A stretch of 13,923 bases of DNA, taken from JADHUC01 sp964617665. GTDB lineage: Bacteria; Planctomycetota; Planctomycetia; Pirellulales; Pirellulaceae. A program made the translations under genes and the position numbers. Under the pieces are notes generated by a model that did not search any database, was not told the origin of the DNA, and was given only the letters and a program-made list of their open reading frames with translations. Every line of letters starts with the position of its first letter. Positions within the stretch are counted from its first letter, which is position 1. This document shows positions 6,042-13,291 of this stretch, piece after piece. The DNA lies in assembly GCA_964617665.1 (NCBI GenBank), contig CAZUAH010000361.1:1-13923 (forward strand). Direction: 5' to 3'.

Positions 6042-6527
6042 ATGATTTCGCAAACGGCTGAATACGCACTACGTGCCATTGTTTTCTTGGCCGATCAGGG
6101 AGGTAAACCGCGCACGACGGCACAGATCGCAGAGGCCACGCAGATACCTGCTGGCTACCTTGCGAAAGTGATGCAGTCACTTAGTCGCGTCCGGCTCGTC
6201 AATTCACAGCGCGGGCTGAACGGCGGGTTTACCTTGGCCAAGGCGTCATCCGAGCTGTCAATGTTGGAGATCATCAAGGCGGTCGATCCAATTCGGCGAT
6301 TTGATGAATGTCCTCTCGGTGTCCCGACACACGGCTGCAACCTATGTCCGTTGCACCAACAACTGGAGGACGCAGCGCGGGTGCTGGAGGATCGGTTCAG
6401 CAGTACAAGCATCGCAGACTTGCTCGACGTGCCAGGGCCAAACAAGCCACTTTGCCGCTTTCCTGGCGTTTCGGAAGCTCCGGCCGAACTACAGGCGGAG
6501 GAGCAGCCACCACAGCCTCCAGAGTGA
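6042..6527 (+). CDS. Rrf2-family transcriptional regulator with candidate Fe-S cysteines
   Basis: Residues 1-85 are the winged-helix Rrf2 domain: MISQTAEYALRAIVFLA, the recognition region IPAGYLAKVMQSLSR (35-49) and the wing RGLNGGFTLAK. Three cysteines follow as C90-x8-C99-x2-C102 (DECPLG, HGCNLCPLH), the region that holds a [2Fe-2S] or [4Fe-4S] cluster in IscR and NsrR. The spacing differs from the Cx5Cx5C I recall for those two. The Pro/Glu-rich tail is dispensable-looking. The start ATG 6042 has AGGTAGGGG just upstream and the promoter lies at 5974-6002. It probably senses nitric oxide, oxygen, iron or redox state and controls itself and perhaps the genes after it. An ArsR-type regulator follows 52 bp later. 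Confidence 0.92.
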   Translation: MISQTAEYALRAIVFLADQGGKPRTTAQIAEATQIPAGYLAKVMQSLSRVRLVNSQRGLNGGFTLAKASSELSMLEIIKAVDPIRRFDECPLGVPTHGCNLCPLHQQLEDAARVLEDRFSSTSIADLLDVPGPNKPLCRFPGVSEAPAELQAEEQPPQPPE

Positions 6528-6579
6528 TCCCAGAAGGGGACGCGTTCCGTTCTAATTAGTGATAGGAGTATGAACACCG

Positions 6580-6996
6580 ATGATTAGCCGACTTTCTAGC
6601 TCGGTGACACCCGAATCACGGGACGAAGCAACTGGACGACCGACTGGCGGAGTCGTCAAGGATCTCGCCCAGTTGTTCAAGCTTCTGGCGGACGAGACAC
6701 GACTCCGGATTCTGGACATGCTCGGTGCCCGTAAAGAACTGTGTGTCCGGGACCTGTGGGAGCGACTCGGGCAGAGTCAGCCGGCGGTCAGCCACCACTT
6801 GGGCTTGCTTCGCATGGCGGGCTTGGTCGACACGCGGCACGAAGGCAAACACATCTACTATCGAATCCATCAGGAGAGATTCGATGAAATGATGGGAATG
6901 ATGCAGCAGACTCAAGTTGGCGAGCGACTGCTGTCTTCCGGTGCGGACTCCGAGGCACCTCAAGAGATGCCAGCCGATCAGTCCGGTTCCGTTTGA
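6580..6996 (+). CDS. ArsR-family winged-helix regulator
   Basis: A 138-residue regulator. The core (about 26-100) has the ArsR signature: LAQLFKLLADETRLRILDML, ELCVRDL, the recognition helix QSQPAVSHHLGLLRMAGLV, and the wing RHEGKHIYYRI. A lone Cys (C55) sits where arsenic sensors have CxC (ELCVCDL); here the second Cys is Arg, so classical As(III) binding at this helix is doubtful. The AGGAG at 6564-6568 is 11 bases before ATG 6580. It is only one base before another ATG (6570) that gives a five-codon frame overlapping the real start, a possible small leader. It lies between the Rrf2 gene and the CinA-like gene, all on the same strand, so the three may be co-transcribed. Confidence 0.93.
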   Translation: MISRLSSSVTPESRDEATGRPTGGVVKDLAQLFKLLADETRLRILDMLGARKELCVRDLWERLGQSQPAVSHHLGLLRMAGLVDTRHEGKHIYYRIHQERFDEMMGMMQQTQVGERLLSSGADSEAPQEMPADQSGSV

Positions 6997-7027
6997 CGCA
7001 CCTTCAGATTTGCTCTATTGCGTTCGC

Positions 7028-7549
7028 ATGAACGTCGCAGAATCGGACATCCAGGCTCGGTGTGCGCGTATCGCTGAGTTCTTAGGCGCCAGCAACCGAC
7101 GAGTCGTCTTCGCGGAGAGTTGCACGGCGGGCTTGGTGTCAGCTTGGCTGGCGCGCATACCTGGTATATCAGACTACCTCTGCGGGTCTGCGGTCACCTA
7201 TCGAGAGGCCACGAAGACCGGCTGGCTGGGCATCCCCACCGCGGTTCTGGAGCAACACACGGCTGTTAGCGAAGTGGTCACCGTAATGATGGCCCGTGCT
7301 GTTCTCGAGAATACACCCGAGGCCGACATTGCGGCGAGCGTGACCGGTCATTTGGGCCCGAATGCTCCGCCGGAGCAAGACGGCTTGGTTTTTGTTGCCG
7401 TAGCTGTCCGCTTGCCCGGCAGCAAATGTATCGCGACTGTGCGGGCCAGTGAGTGTCGCTTGGCAGCCGCCGACAGGTCGCCGCGCCAACGTGAAGCCGC
7501 CGGCCGCGTGCTTGACTGCCTGCTGGAGGCCCTCGAAGCTGATGCGTAG
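7028..7549 (+). CDS. Divergent CinA C-terminal domain protein (NMN deamidase/PncC-like)
   Basis: A 173-residue stand-alone CinA_C domain. Canonical members (PncC) hydrolyse nicotinamide mononucleotide to nicotinate mononucleotide and ammonia in the pyridine-nucleotide cycle. Seen here are the AESCTAGL motif with the proposed nucleophile S31, then RIPGISDYLCGSAVTY and the late glycine motif. That last motif reads VTGHLGPNAPPEQDG where typical PncC has a TGIAGPxGG-like sequence, marking a divergent subfamily. No MoCF-like N-terminal domain is present. ATG 7028 is chosen because the domain begins a few residues later; the frame extends to 6917 but overlaps the ArsR gene. No strong ribosome binding site. 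The nucleotidylyltransferase 39 bp downstream makes a nucleotide-salvage role attractive. Confidence 0.85.
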   Translation: MNVAESDIQARCARIAEFLGASNRRVVFAESCTAGLVSAWLARIPGISDYLCGSAVTYREATKTGWLGIPTAVLEQHTAVSEVVTVMMARAVLENTPEADIAASVTGHLGPNAPPEQDGLVFVAVAVRLPGSKCIATVRASECRLAAADRSPRQREAAGRVLDCLLEALEADA

Positions 7550-7588
7550 CAGTCTAAGTGAGAAGCCAACTGAGCTGAGGACGCCCGG

Positions 7589-8203
7589 ATGATTCCTTTG
7601 CCAACCAACGCCAGCGAATTGTCCGTTCGTACCCGTGGCGTCTGGATGTGCTATCGATCCGAGGATGAGGATCGGCCACTGCCAAAGGCCGTTTTTCCAG
7701 GCGCATTCAACCCGTTGCACGAAGGACATCGGCGGATCGCAGAGGTTGGGGGCGAGACTCTTGCGGCGCCGATCCATTTCGAATTGTCGATTACGAATGT
7801 GGACAAACAGCCCTTGGATCCCAACGAAATGTTCCAGCGAATCGAGCAATTCCCTGTGGAGGAAACGGTGTGGATCACTCGCGCTCCGACGTTTGTCGAG
7901 AAGGCGCGTTTGTTTCCCGGAGCGGTTTTTCTGTCCGGTGCCGACACGATCGCACGAATCGCTGACGCTCGCTACTACGACGATTGCGATGCCTTACGGG
8001 ATGAAGCAATCAATGAAATCGACCGCTGGGGCTGTCGATTTCTCGTGTTGGGGAGGCAATTCGGTGGGAGCTTTCGCGTTCTATCGGATATCGGTTTGCC
8101 ACCAACACTGAGTCGCCTTTGCACAGAAGTCTCGGAAGAACGCTTTCGAGTGGATGTCTCCTCCACCGAACTGCGTCGTGGACGGCGTGAGGGCGTCGGC
8201 TAA
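7589..8203 (+). CDS. HIGH-superfamily nucleotidylyltransferase (NadD/CoaD-like fold)
   Basis: A 204-residue protein of the cytidylyltransferase-like superfamily, which transfers NMP from NTP to a phosphate acceptor. Signatures are FPGAFNPLHEGH (residues 36-47, HxGH-type nucleotide-binding motif) and the C-terminal VSSTELRRG (190-198), equivalent to the ISSTxxR motif of adenylyltransferases. In between are FELSITNVDK, WITRAPTFVEKARLFPGA and FLSGADTIARI, conserved-looking substrate-pocket segments. The start ATG 7589 has GAGG about 9 bases upstream. The stop overlaps the stop of the convergent hydrolase gene by 4 bp. Position after a CinA-like gene suggests a nicotinate or related mononucleotide as acceptor; the substrate is inferred. 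I recall plant and algal proteins that join these two domains. Confidence 0.88.
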   Translation: MIPLPTNASELSVRTRGVWMCYRSEDEDRPLPKAVFPGAFNPLHEGHRRIAEVGGETLAAPIHFELSITNVDKQPLDPNEMFQRIEQFPVEETVWITRAPTFVEKARLFPGAVFLSGADTIARIADARYYDDCDALRDEAINEIDRWGCRFLVLGRQFGGSFRVLSDIGLPPTLSRLCTEVSEERFRVDVSSTELRRGRREGVG

Positions 8204-9009
8204 CCAGATCTGCACTGTGCCGCGTCTGTCGCTACTCTTTCCCAAAGCCACCCGAGGAGTGATCCGTACTGCTTGGCCTCGTTCTCGGTCATCGATGTGA
8301 CGTGGTCCGCGTCGGGTAGGACCAGCACCTCTTTCTCGCCGGCATAGGCGTCAATAACTAGCCGTTGGTGTCGCGACGGGACGATGCGGTCCTTTTCCGA
8401 TGTAACAAAGACCGCAGGAGCGGAAGCTCGCCGGGCGTTGCGAATGCAGCAGAGTTCTTTCGGTACCTGCCAGGCAATCAATCGCGCGCCGATGTTCAAG
8501 TGCCACCACCCAAACCGCCCCAGGATCACTTCGCGAAGCGGCGGGGCGTTTCTCAGAATTACCCCACTGATTTGACGAGTGGCGGCCGCGTACAAGGCGC
8601 TCACACCGCCTAGGCTGCTCCCTATCACCACGATTGGTCTTCCAGAGGCGTGTTCTTCCAGTTCATCGAAAACAGCGTCAGCAACCGATGGCAGCATCTG
8701 AAGACTAGCTCGACCGCCGGCGCCACCGTAACCAGGAGGGTTGACCGCCCACAACTCCGCCTTGACATTCGGCCAGAAACTCACGGGCTGCTCGGTCGAG
8801 CGTTCCGCGCGGCCTCCGGCACCAATGAACTTCAGCACAAACACATCCGCGTCGTCGCTGTGGTCAGCACGGACTCGGTGACTCCAGATCTCGATCTGAT
8901 CGTCGCCGACGGGAAGCATCCGACGCGATTTGCCGTCGACGGGGATCCGGTGCGTGGTGGGGCAAAGGACGAATCGGTCGGCAAGTCGGGTAAGAAACGT
9001 GTCTTTCAT
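8200..9009 (-). CDS. Alpha/beta hydrolase, 269 aa
   Basis: A serine hydrolase of the alpha/beta fold. The nucleophile elbow is GSSLGG with S132. The probable acid is D207 (SEKDRIVP) and the base H236 (DADHVTS), the usual order Ser-Asp-His. NPPGYGGAGGR (90-100) resembles the loop after strand 4, and FIGAGG (61-66) fits the oxyanion region. No signal peptide is clear, so probably cytoplasmic. ATG 9009 begins 5 bp after the metG stop, so it is likely co-transcribed with metG. The substrate is unknown. It converges on and overlaps the nucleotidylyltransferase gene by 4 bp (8200-8203). Confidence 0.85.
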   Translation of the reverse strand: MKDTFLTRLADRFVLCPTTHRIPVDGKSRRMLPVGDDQIEIWSHRVRADHSDDADVFVLKFIGAGGRAERSTEQPVSFWPNVKAELWAVNPPGYGGAGGRASLQMLPSVADAVFDELEEHASGRPIVVIGSSLGGVSALYAAATRQISGVILRNAPPLREVILGRFGWWHLNIGARLIAWQVPKELCCIRNARRASAPAVFVTSEKDRIVPSRHQRLVIDAYAGEKEVLVLPDADHVTSMTENEAKQYGSLLGWLWERVATDAAQCRSG

Positions 9010-9014
9010 CGCAT

Positions 9015-11054
9015 TCAGTGTATGCGTTGCCCCGGTTGTGCGCCTTCGTCGACACTGAGCAGAAAGACGTTTTCCCCACCCGGCCCAGACGCGCAGACCA
9101 TACCCTCGCTCAAACCGAACTTCATCTTGCGCGGAGCCAAATTGGCGACCATCACCACCAAACGGCCGACTAGGTCTTCCGGCTTGTACGCGGCTTTGAT
9201 TCCCGCGAACACGGTGCGCTGCTCATCGCCACCGAGGCCGAGCGTTAGCTTGAGCAATTTTCGAGCCTCCGGTACGTCTTCGGCGGTCAACACGCGGGCG
9301 ACCCTTAAATCGCCCTTAGCGAATTCGTCGATCGTGCAGGTCTCTGTCAGCGGTTCGTCTTTCAGCGGTTGATCGCTATCTTGAAACTCCGCGACGCTGG
9401 ACGCCTCGACCATTTCTGGCTCTTTGCTTTCTTCGATCATCTTGTCAACGTCCTTCTTTTCCACTCTTTTCAACATGTGTTTGAACTTGGCCACTGGCGA
9501 CCCAACGATCGGTGTCTTCGATTCGTCCCAGTTTTCGATGGGTTTTGACAACAACTCGCCGGTTTGCTCAGCCAGCCGCGGAAGGACCGGCGCAAGGTAG
9601 ATGGCAAGCTGTCGGAACAGGTTCAGTGCAACGGTGCAAACGTCCTGTAGGTGTTGAGCTTTGTCCGGATCCTTTCGCAGGTTCCACGGTTCGGCGGATT
9701 CTACGAAAGGATTAGCGCGGTCGGCCAATTCCAGGATCAGACGCATGGCCTTGTTGTAGTCACAATTCTCGTACGCTTCGGCGATATCGTCTCCCGCGGC
9801 GGCCGCTTCGGCGAACAGACCACCGTCATCCGGATATGTCTCGGATAAACCAACGTTTTGAACGAACTTGGCCGACCGACTGGCAAGGTTCACGACTTTG
9901 CCAACGAGATCCGCGTTCACCTTGGTGACGAATTCCTCCAGGTTCAAATCCAGATCATCCAACCGCGCCCCGAGCTTCGACGCGTAGTAGTATCGCAGAT
10001 AGGCGGGGTCCAGATGATTCAAGTACGTTGCCGCCTGGACAAATGTGCCCTTGCGTTTTGCCATCTTCTCGCCGCCGACGGTCAGAAAGCCGTGGATGTG
10101 TACCTTTTTCGGAAGCTGGAAGCCGGCGACTTTGAGCATGCCCGGCCAAAACAGCGTATGGAAATACGTGATGTCCTTCCCGATGAAGTGATGGATCTCC
10201 GTCTGTTCGCTTCGCCACCAAGCGTCCAAAGCACCCCCATGACGATCGCACCACTGTTTAGTCGAGGCAATATATCCAATCGGGGCATCGAACCAGACAT
10301 ACCAGTAGTTGCCTGGGCTGTCCGGAATCTCGAAGCCGAAATACGGCGCTGGTCGAGAGATGTCCCAATCGCGCAAGGGCTCATGCAGGAAATGGCCTTT
10401 CAGGTAGTTGGCCACCTCGGCTTGCAGATGATCACTGCTACCGGCCCACTCGTTCAAGAAGTCGTGCAACCGCTCCAATTGGACGAAAAGATGCGTCGCT
10501 GTGCGAGGTTCTGGCGTTGCACCGGACAAGGTGCTCACCGGGTCGATCAAATCCGCGGGGCCGTACGTGCATCCGCACGCCTCACAGTTGTCGCCGTACT
10601 GGTCTTCCGCCCTGCATCCGGGACATGTCCCCTTCACAAAACGGTCCGCGAGAAACGTGCCCGCATCGGGATCGTACAGTTGGACGATCTCCTTCTCGAA
10701 CACCAAGCCCGCTTGACGTAGGGCTGTCCAGAACTCCGCACATAGGTCCCGGTTCTCCGGGCTGTTTGTGCTGCCGTAATTGTCGAAGACGATGTCAAAA
10801 CCGGCAAAGTCCCGCTCGTGGGATTCCTGCATTTCGGCGATCAGATCCTCTTCGTTGCGTCCCTCTTGACGAGCTCGAATCATGATCGCCGTGCCGTGCG
10901 TGTCGTCGGCACAGATGTAGATGCACTGGTTATCACGTAGTTTCTGAAATCGGACCCAGATGTCCGTTTGTATGTACTCCACCAAGTGCCCAATATGAAT
11001 CGGGCCGTTGGCGTACGGTAAGGCCGAGGTTACGAGAATCCTTCGCTGATTCAT
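9015..11054 (-). CDS. metG: Methionyl-tRNA synthetase with C-terminal tRNA-binding domain
   Basis: This class I synthetase charges tRNA-Met with methionine. The 679-residue length and architecture match the Escherichia coli type. The catalytic core has the HIGH motif (20-23, GPIHIGH). The connective domain has the four-cysteine zinc knuckles (C144/C147, C157/C160). The WYVWFDAPIGYI substrate region is at 251-262. The second signature reads K330-M-A-K-R334 where KMSKS is usual; both lysines are kept, but the two serines are Ala and Arg. An anticodon-binding helical bundle follows, then a Trbp111/EMAPII-like OB-fold domain (about 574-679) for tRNA binding and dimerisation. ATG 11054 has GGAGCGGG directly upstream. 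A TACAAT -10-like hexamer lies in the gap before it. An alpha/beta hydrolase gene follows after 5 bp. Confidence 0.98.
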   Translation of the reverse strand: MNQRRILVTSALPYANGPIHIGHLVEYIQTDIWVRFQKLRDNQCIYICADDTHGTAIMIRARQEGRNEEDLIAEMQESHERDFAGFDIVFDNYGSTNSPENRDLCAEFWTALRQAGLVFEKEIVQLYDPDAGTFLADRFVKGTCPGCRAEDQYGDNCEACGCTYGPADLIDPVSTLSGATPEPRTATHLFVQLERLHDFLNEWAGSSDHLQAEVANYLKGHFLHEPLRDWDISRPAPYFGFEIPDSPGNYWYVWFDAPIGYIASTKQWCDRHGGALDAWWRSEQTEIHHFIGKDITYFHTLFWPGMLKVAGFQLPKKVHIHGFLTVGGEKMAKRKGTFVQAATYLNHLDPAYLRYYYASKLGARLDDLDLNLEEFVTKVNADLVGKVVNLASRSAKFVQNVGLSETYPDDGGLFAEAAAAGDDIAEAYENCDYNKAMRLILELADRANPFVESAEPWNLRKDPDKAQHLQDVCTVALNLFRQLAIYLAPVLPRLAEQTGELLSKPIENWDESKTPIVGSPVAKFKHMLKRVEKKDVDKMIEESKEPEMVEASSVAEFQDSDQPLKDEPLTETCTIDEFAKGDLRVARVLTAEDVPEARKLLKLTLGLGGDEQRTVFAGIKAAYKPEDLVGRLVVMVANLAPRKMKFGLSEGMVCASGPGGENVFLLSVDEGAQPGQRIH

Positions 11055-11197
11055 ACCCGCTCCGTTTGCTCAGAGTAGCGTTTGGCTGTTTGGGATAGAG
11101 CGGCACAGCTTGCTTCAGGTTCGCTGGCGGCGTCTGCCAAAGCAGAACATTGTAGCCGGGTGGCGTATTGAGCGGGAGGGCAACGGCCAGGCGTGAC

Positions 11198-11587
11198 CTA
11201 CTGCATGAACCTGATTGTCATCGGATACCGATAGCAGTGGCCCTGATTGGCCTGGACGGCAGCCATGATAGTCACCACAAGATCGAAGATGACAAGCCCG
11301 ATGAGTATCGGAATTCCAATCAACACAAAACAAAGGACCCCGGCGAGCACCAGCCAAATCATCATGCTAATCTGGAAATTCAGCGCCTCTTTGCCCTGAT
11401 CGTCCACTTGGGCATACTCGTCCTTCTTTATGAGCCACACTACCAATGGGCCCAGAATATTGCCCATCGGCACAAAGTAGCCGCTGAACGTGGCCAAGTG
11501 GCAGAACATGGCCCACATCCGTTCGTCGCTTCCACCTGGTTTGGGAGGCATGTTCGAGTTGCCGTAGGTATTCACATCAAGCCTCAC
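11198..11587 (-). CDS. DUF4870-family small membrane protein
   Basis: A DUF4870 (Tic20-like topology) integral membrane protein of unknown function. The family signature is plain: ERMWAMFCHLATFSG, PMGNILGPLVVWLIKKDE and VDDQGKEALNFQIS, then a long hydrophobic hairpin (about 75-112) giving three to four membrane segments. The start is unclear. GTG 11587 gives 129 residues without a good ribosome binding site. GTG 11575 has AGG 6 bases upstream. ATG 11551 would begin MPPKPGGSDER just before the domain. It is divergent from the lipoyl-like gene at 11706, with a shared upstream region of about 120 bp holding an inverted repeat. Confidence 0.88.
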   Translation of the reverse strand: MRLDVNTYGNSNMPPKPGGSDERMWAMFCHLATFSGYFVPMGNILGPLVVWLIKKDEYAQVDDQGKEALNFQISMMIWLVLAGVLCFVLIGIPILIGLVIFDLVVTIMAAVQANQGHCYRYPMTIRFMQ

Positions 11588-11615
11588 ACGCTAGATTGGG
11601 GATCGATTTCATTCC

Positions 11616-11649
11616 GCAGTCAGTATGAGTAATTCGTCGCCGTGACTGC
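11616..11649. promoter_or_regulatory. Inverted repeat GCAGTCA/TGACTGC between divergent genes
   Basis: Perfect 7-bp arms (11616-11622 and 11643-11649) separated by 20 bp lie in the short region shared by two divergent genes. The centre-to-centre distance of 27 bp would place the halves on a similar helix face only approximately. It could be an operator for either gene; nothing ties it to a named regulator. Confidence 0.3.
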
Positions 11650-11705
11650 GACATTTCCCGTCCGTAGTCGTGTTTTCGAAGACCATTGCGCTGAGAGTCT
11701 GCTTT

Positions 11706-11951
11706 ATGGGTGGTGCAGTTTCCGTCGAAATGACTGATCTCAATCTGCCCGAGCAGGCAGTCACTGTGGGCTGCTGGCTTGCCTCTGTCGGTGACCAGGT
11801 CGTCCAGGGTGACAGGCTACTGGAACTGCTGGCTGGGGATGTGGTTGTCGATATACCAGCACCCGCCACGGGTCGGCTGCACGAGAAACGTGTCGCCCAG
11901 GATGATAGCGTCAGCCCAGGACAAGTGCTGGGCGTAATCGAAATCCCATGA
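11706..11951 (+). CDS. Lipoyl/biotinyl-fold domain protein lacking the attachment lysine
   Basis: An 81-residue protein made almost entirely of a biotinyl/lipoyl-like beta-barrel: VTVGCWLASVGDQVVQGDRL, VVVDIPAPATGRL, and DDSVSPGQVLGVIEI. In lipoylated or biotinylated domains the hairpin carries D-K or M-K. Here the aligned position is D45 within LLAGDVVVD, and the only lysine (K61) is far from the hairpin. It is therefore unlikely to carry lipoate or biotin and may be a structural or regulatory stand-alone domain. Start candidates in frame are ATG 11670, ATG 11706 and ATG 11730 (MTDLNLPEQ). I use 11706 provisionally; none has a strong ribosome binding site. No dehydrogenase or carboxylase genes are nearby. 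Confidence 0.78.
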   Translation: MGGAVSVEMTDLNLPEQAVTVGCWLASVGDQVVQGDRLLELLAGDVVVDIPAPATGRLHEKRVAQDDSVSPGQVLGVIEIP

Positions 11952-12112
11952 CGAGTGGGAAGCGTGAGGCTGCTTCACGCGACTTGGGAATCACTACGGC
12001 ACGCGGTTGTCAGGTACTGAAGTGTGCTGCGATGGGGCGGACAAGCCGGGCGATGGAAGAAGCCATTTGCTCGCCCCGCAGGCAGCGCGCGTGCCAGGGG
12101 ATAGCCGCTTTG

Positions 12113-12277
12113 CTACTTTCCCCTGATGACCATTCCGGTATCGCGCCTCGCGTCGGTTTGATCAGCTTGGCGAGATGCGTTTGATTTCAACTGTTGGTAA
12201 CGCTGCTCAAGCTGTCTTTCAAGGCTTTTGGTGTCCGCGAATAGCGTAGGAAGTCCGTTACGATTGGCGCCGTCCAT
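12113..12277 (-). CDS. Hidden 54-residue charged helical protein
   Basis: ATG 12277 is preceded on the minus strand by AAGGGGG at 6-base spacing, the strongest ribosome binding site in this half of the window. The frame runs 54 codons to TAG (12113-12115). The product begins MDGANRNGLPTLFADTKSLE. Residues about 18-36 (SLERQLEQRYQQLKSNASR) look like an amphipathic helix or short coiled coil, and the tail is polar (DARRDTGMVIRGK). I recognise no family. Codon and amino-acid composition are protein-like, unlike the frames overlapping it. One of those, 11948-12184 plus, shares an ATGA overlap with the lipoyl-like gene but has an implausible product. Convergent with the lipoyl-like gene. Confidence 0.6.
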   Translation of the reverse strand: MDGANRNGLPTLFADTKSLERQLEQRYQQLKSNASRQADQTDARRDTGMVIRGK

Positions 12278-13291
12278 GATGCCCCCTTTCGGCTTCGTAT
12301 GATGGTTTGGGGAAATGTATAGTGGATAAATCGGTCACGTACTCGGCGGACTTTGGGGGAAACATGCTGTCCCGTTAGAGCCCGCAGAGTTAACCCCTTC
12401 GACAGAGTTTCAACGGTACTGAAAGGCACAGTGCTTCTCCTCTATTCGCATCGGCCCCAAACTTGTGCTCCGTGCGCGGTTTGCATTTGCGCGAAGAGTG
12501 GGCGATTTGTGATGTGATTCCAGCTCTTTGCAGCGCAGCCGATCAGCCTGCACCGCATTCCGCGAGTAGCTCGAGACGGGTCGTATCACCGAGACCCAAG
12601 AAAGTACAAAAGGAATCACGGACGGGTTGCCGTAATCCCTTTCTGTCGGCCACTTGCATCGAAGTGGAGGTGAAGGAAGCCGATACCTGCCTGAAGCCAA
12701 GGAAGAAACGGGAGCGATGGAGGAGCGCTCCATTCTTGTAGCGATCGCGCGCACCAAAGGCCCTTCTGACGACGATTTGGCCCGCTAGTTGGATGCCTGC
12801 TCAGCGCCCCTGGACGAGTCGCGAGGGTGGAGATTACGGCGAAGGTGAGAGCGGCGACTACATGAGTCTGTCGCGGTCGGGCGTTGGGGGATTCCCGCTC
12901 GTTCCCGCGGTCTCGCCCAGCCCCCCTATATGCCAGTGTCCATTACTTGACTCCATCCAGCGCTCGCCGTCATTTGCCAGTTCTTGAAACGGAGACCTGC
13001 CAATACGCCGCACGGCCCAACCACCCACATGGGCGCACCCTTCGTCGTGACCTGCCGAATGAGCATCTTGCGTCTCACCGCATGGACGACTGAACGCACG
13101 AAACACAGTCCTTAAGACGCCACAGTCGATTTCACCACCGCACGAAAATGCTGACTGCCGATTGTAGGGTCACGGTGCGGGAAGGTGTCACAACGTAGGC
13201 GGACACACAGGTTAGTATTGAGAGGTTGCAGCGCGAACTGCAGGGCCGCGAGGAATTCCCGCGTCCAAGCGAGAAAACTGGCGAGATACGG
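12278..13291. other. About 1 kb with no supported gene
   Basis: Several frames of 60-115 codons overlap here on both strands (for example 12410-12757 minus, 12463-12741 plus, 12858-13106 minus). Their products are rich in Arg, Ser, Cys, Trp and Pro and lack domains or ribosome binding sites. A shorter plus frame ending at 12788 has a credible C-terminus (MEERSILVAIARTKGPSDDD) after a weak GGGAG and may be a gene remnant. A terminator-like hairpin lies at 12609-12644. The stretch may be decayed sequence or hold an unrecognised RNA. Confidence 0.4.
12609..12644. terminator. Imperfect hairpin with A/T flanks, possible bidirectional terminator
   Basis: Arms 12609-12621 (AAAGGAATCACGG) and 12630-12642 (CCGTAATCCCTTT) match at 11 of 13 positions around an 8-base loop. 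CTTTCT on the right and a preceding run of A on the left could act as weak U-tracts for both strands. No supported gene ends beside it. Confidence 0.35.

Noticed and set aside
9858..10721. 287-codon plus-strand frame inside metG
   Set aside because: Antisense shadow of a certain gene.
11957..11980. GCGTGA/TCACGC hairpin just after the lipoyl-like gene as terminator
   Set aside because: Six-base stem without a following T-tract.
11948..12184. 78-codon frame with ATGA overlap after the lipoyl-like gene
   Set aside because: The overlap is attractive, but the product lacks any domain and the better-supported 54-residue gene lies opposite.
12858..13106. 82-codon minus frame in the gene-poor stretch
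   Set aside because: Rich in His, Trp, Arg and Gly, with no ribosome binding site; I could not support it, although homologues would change this.
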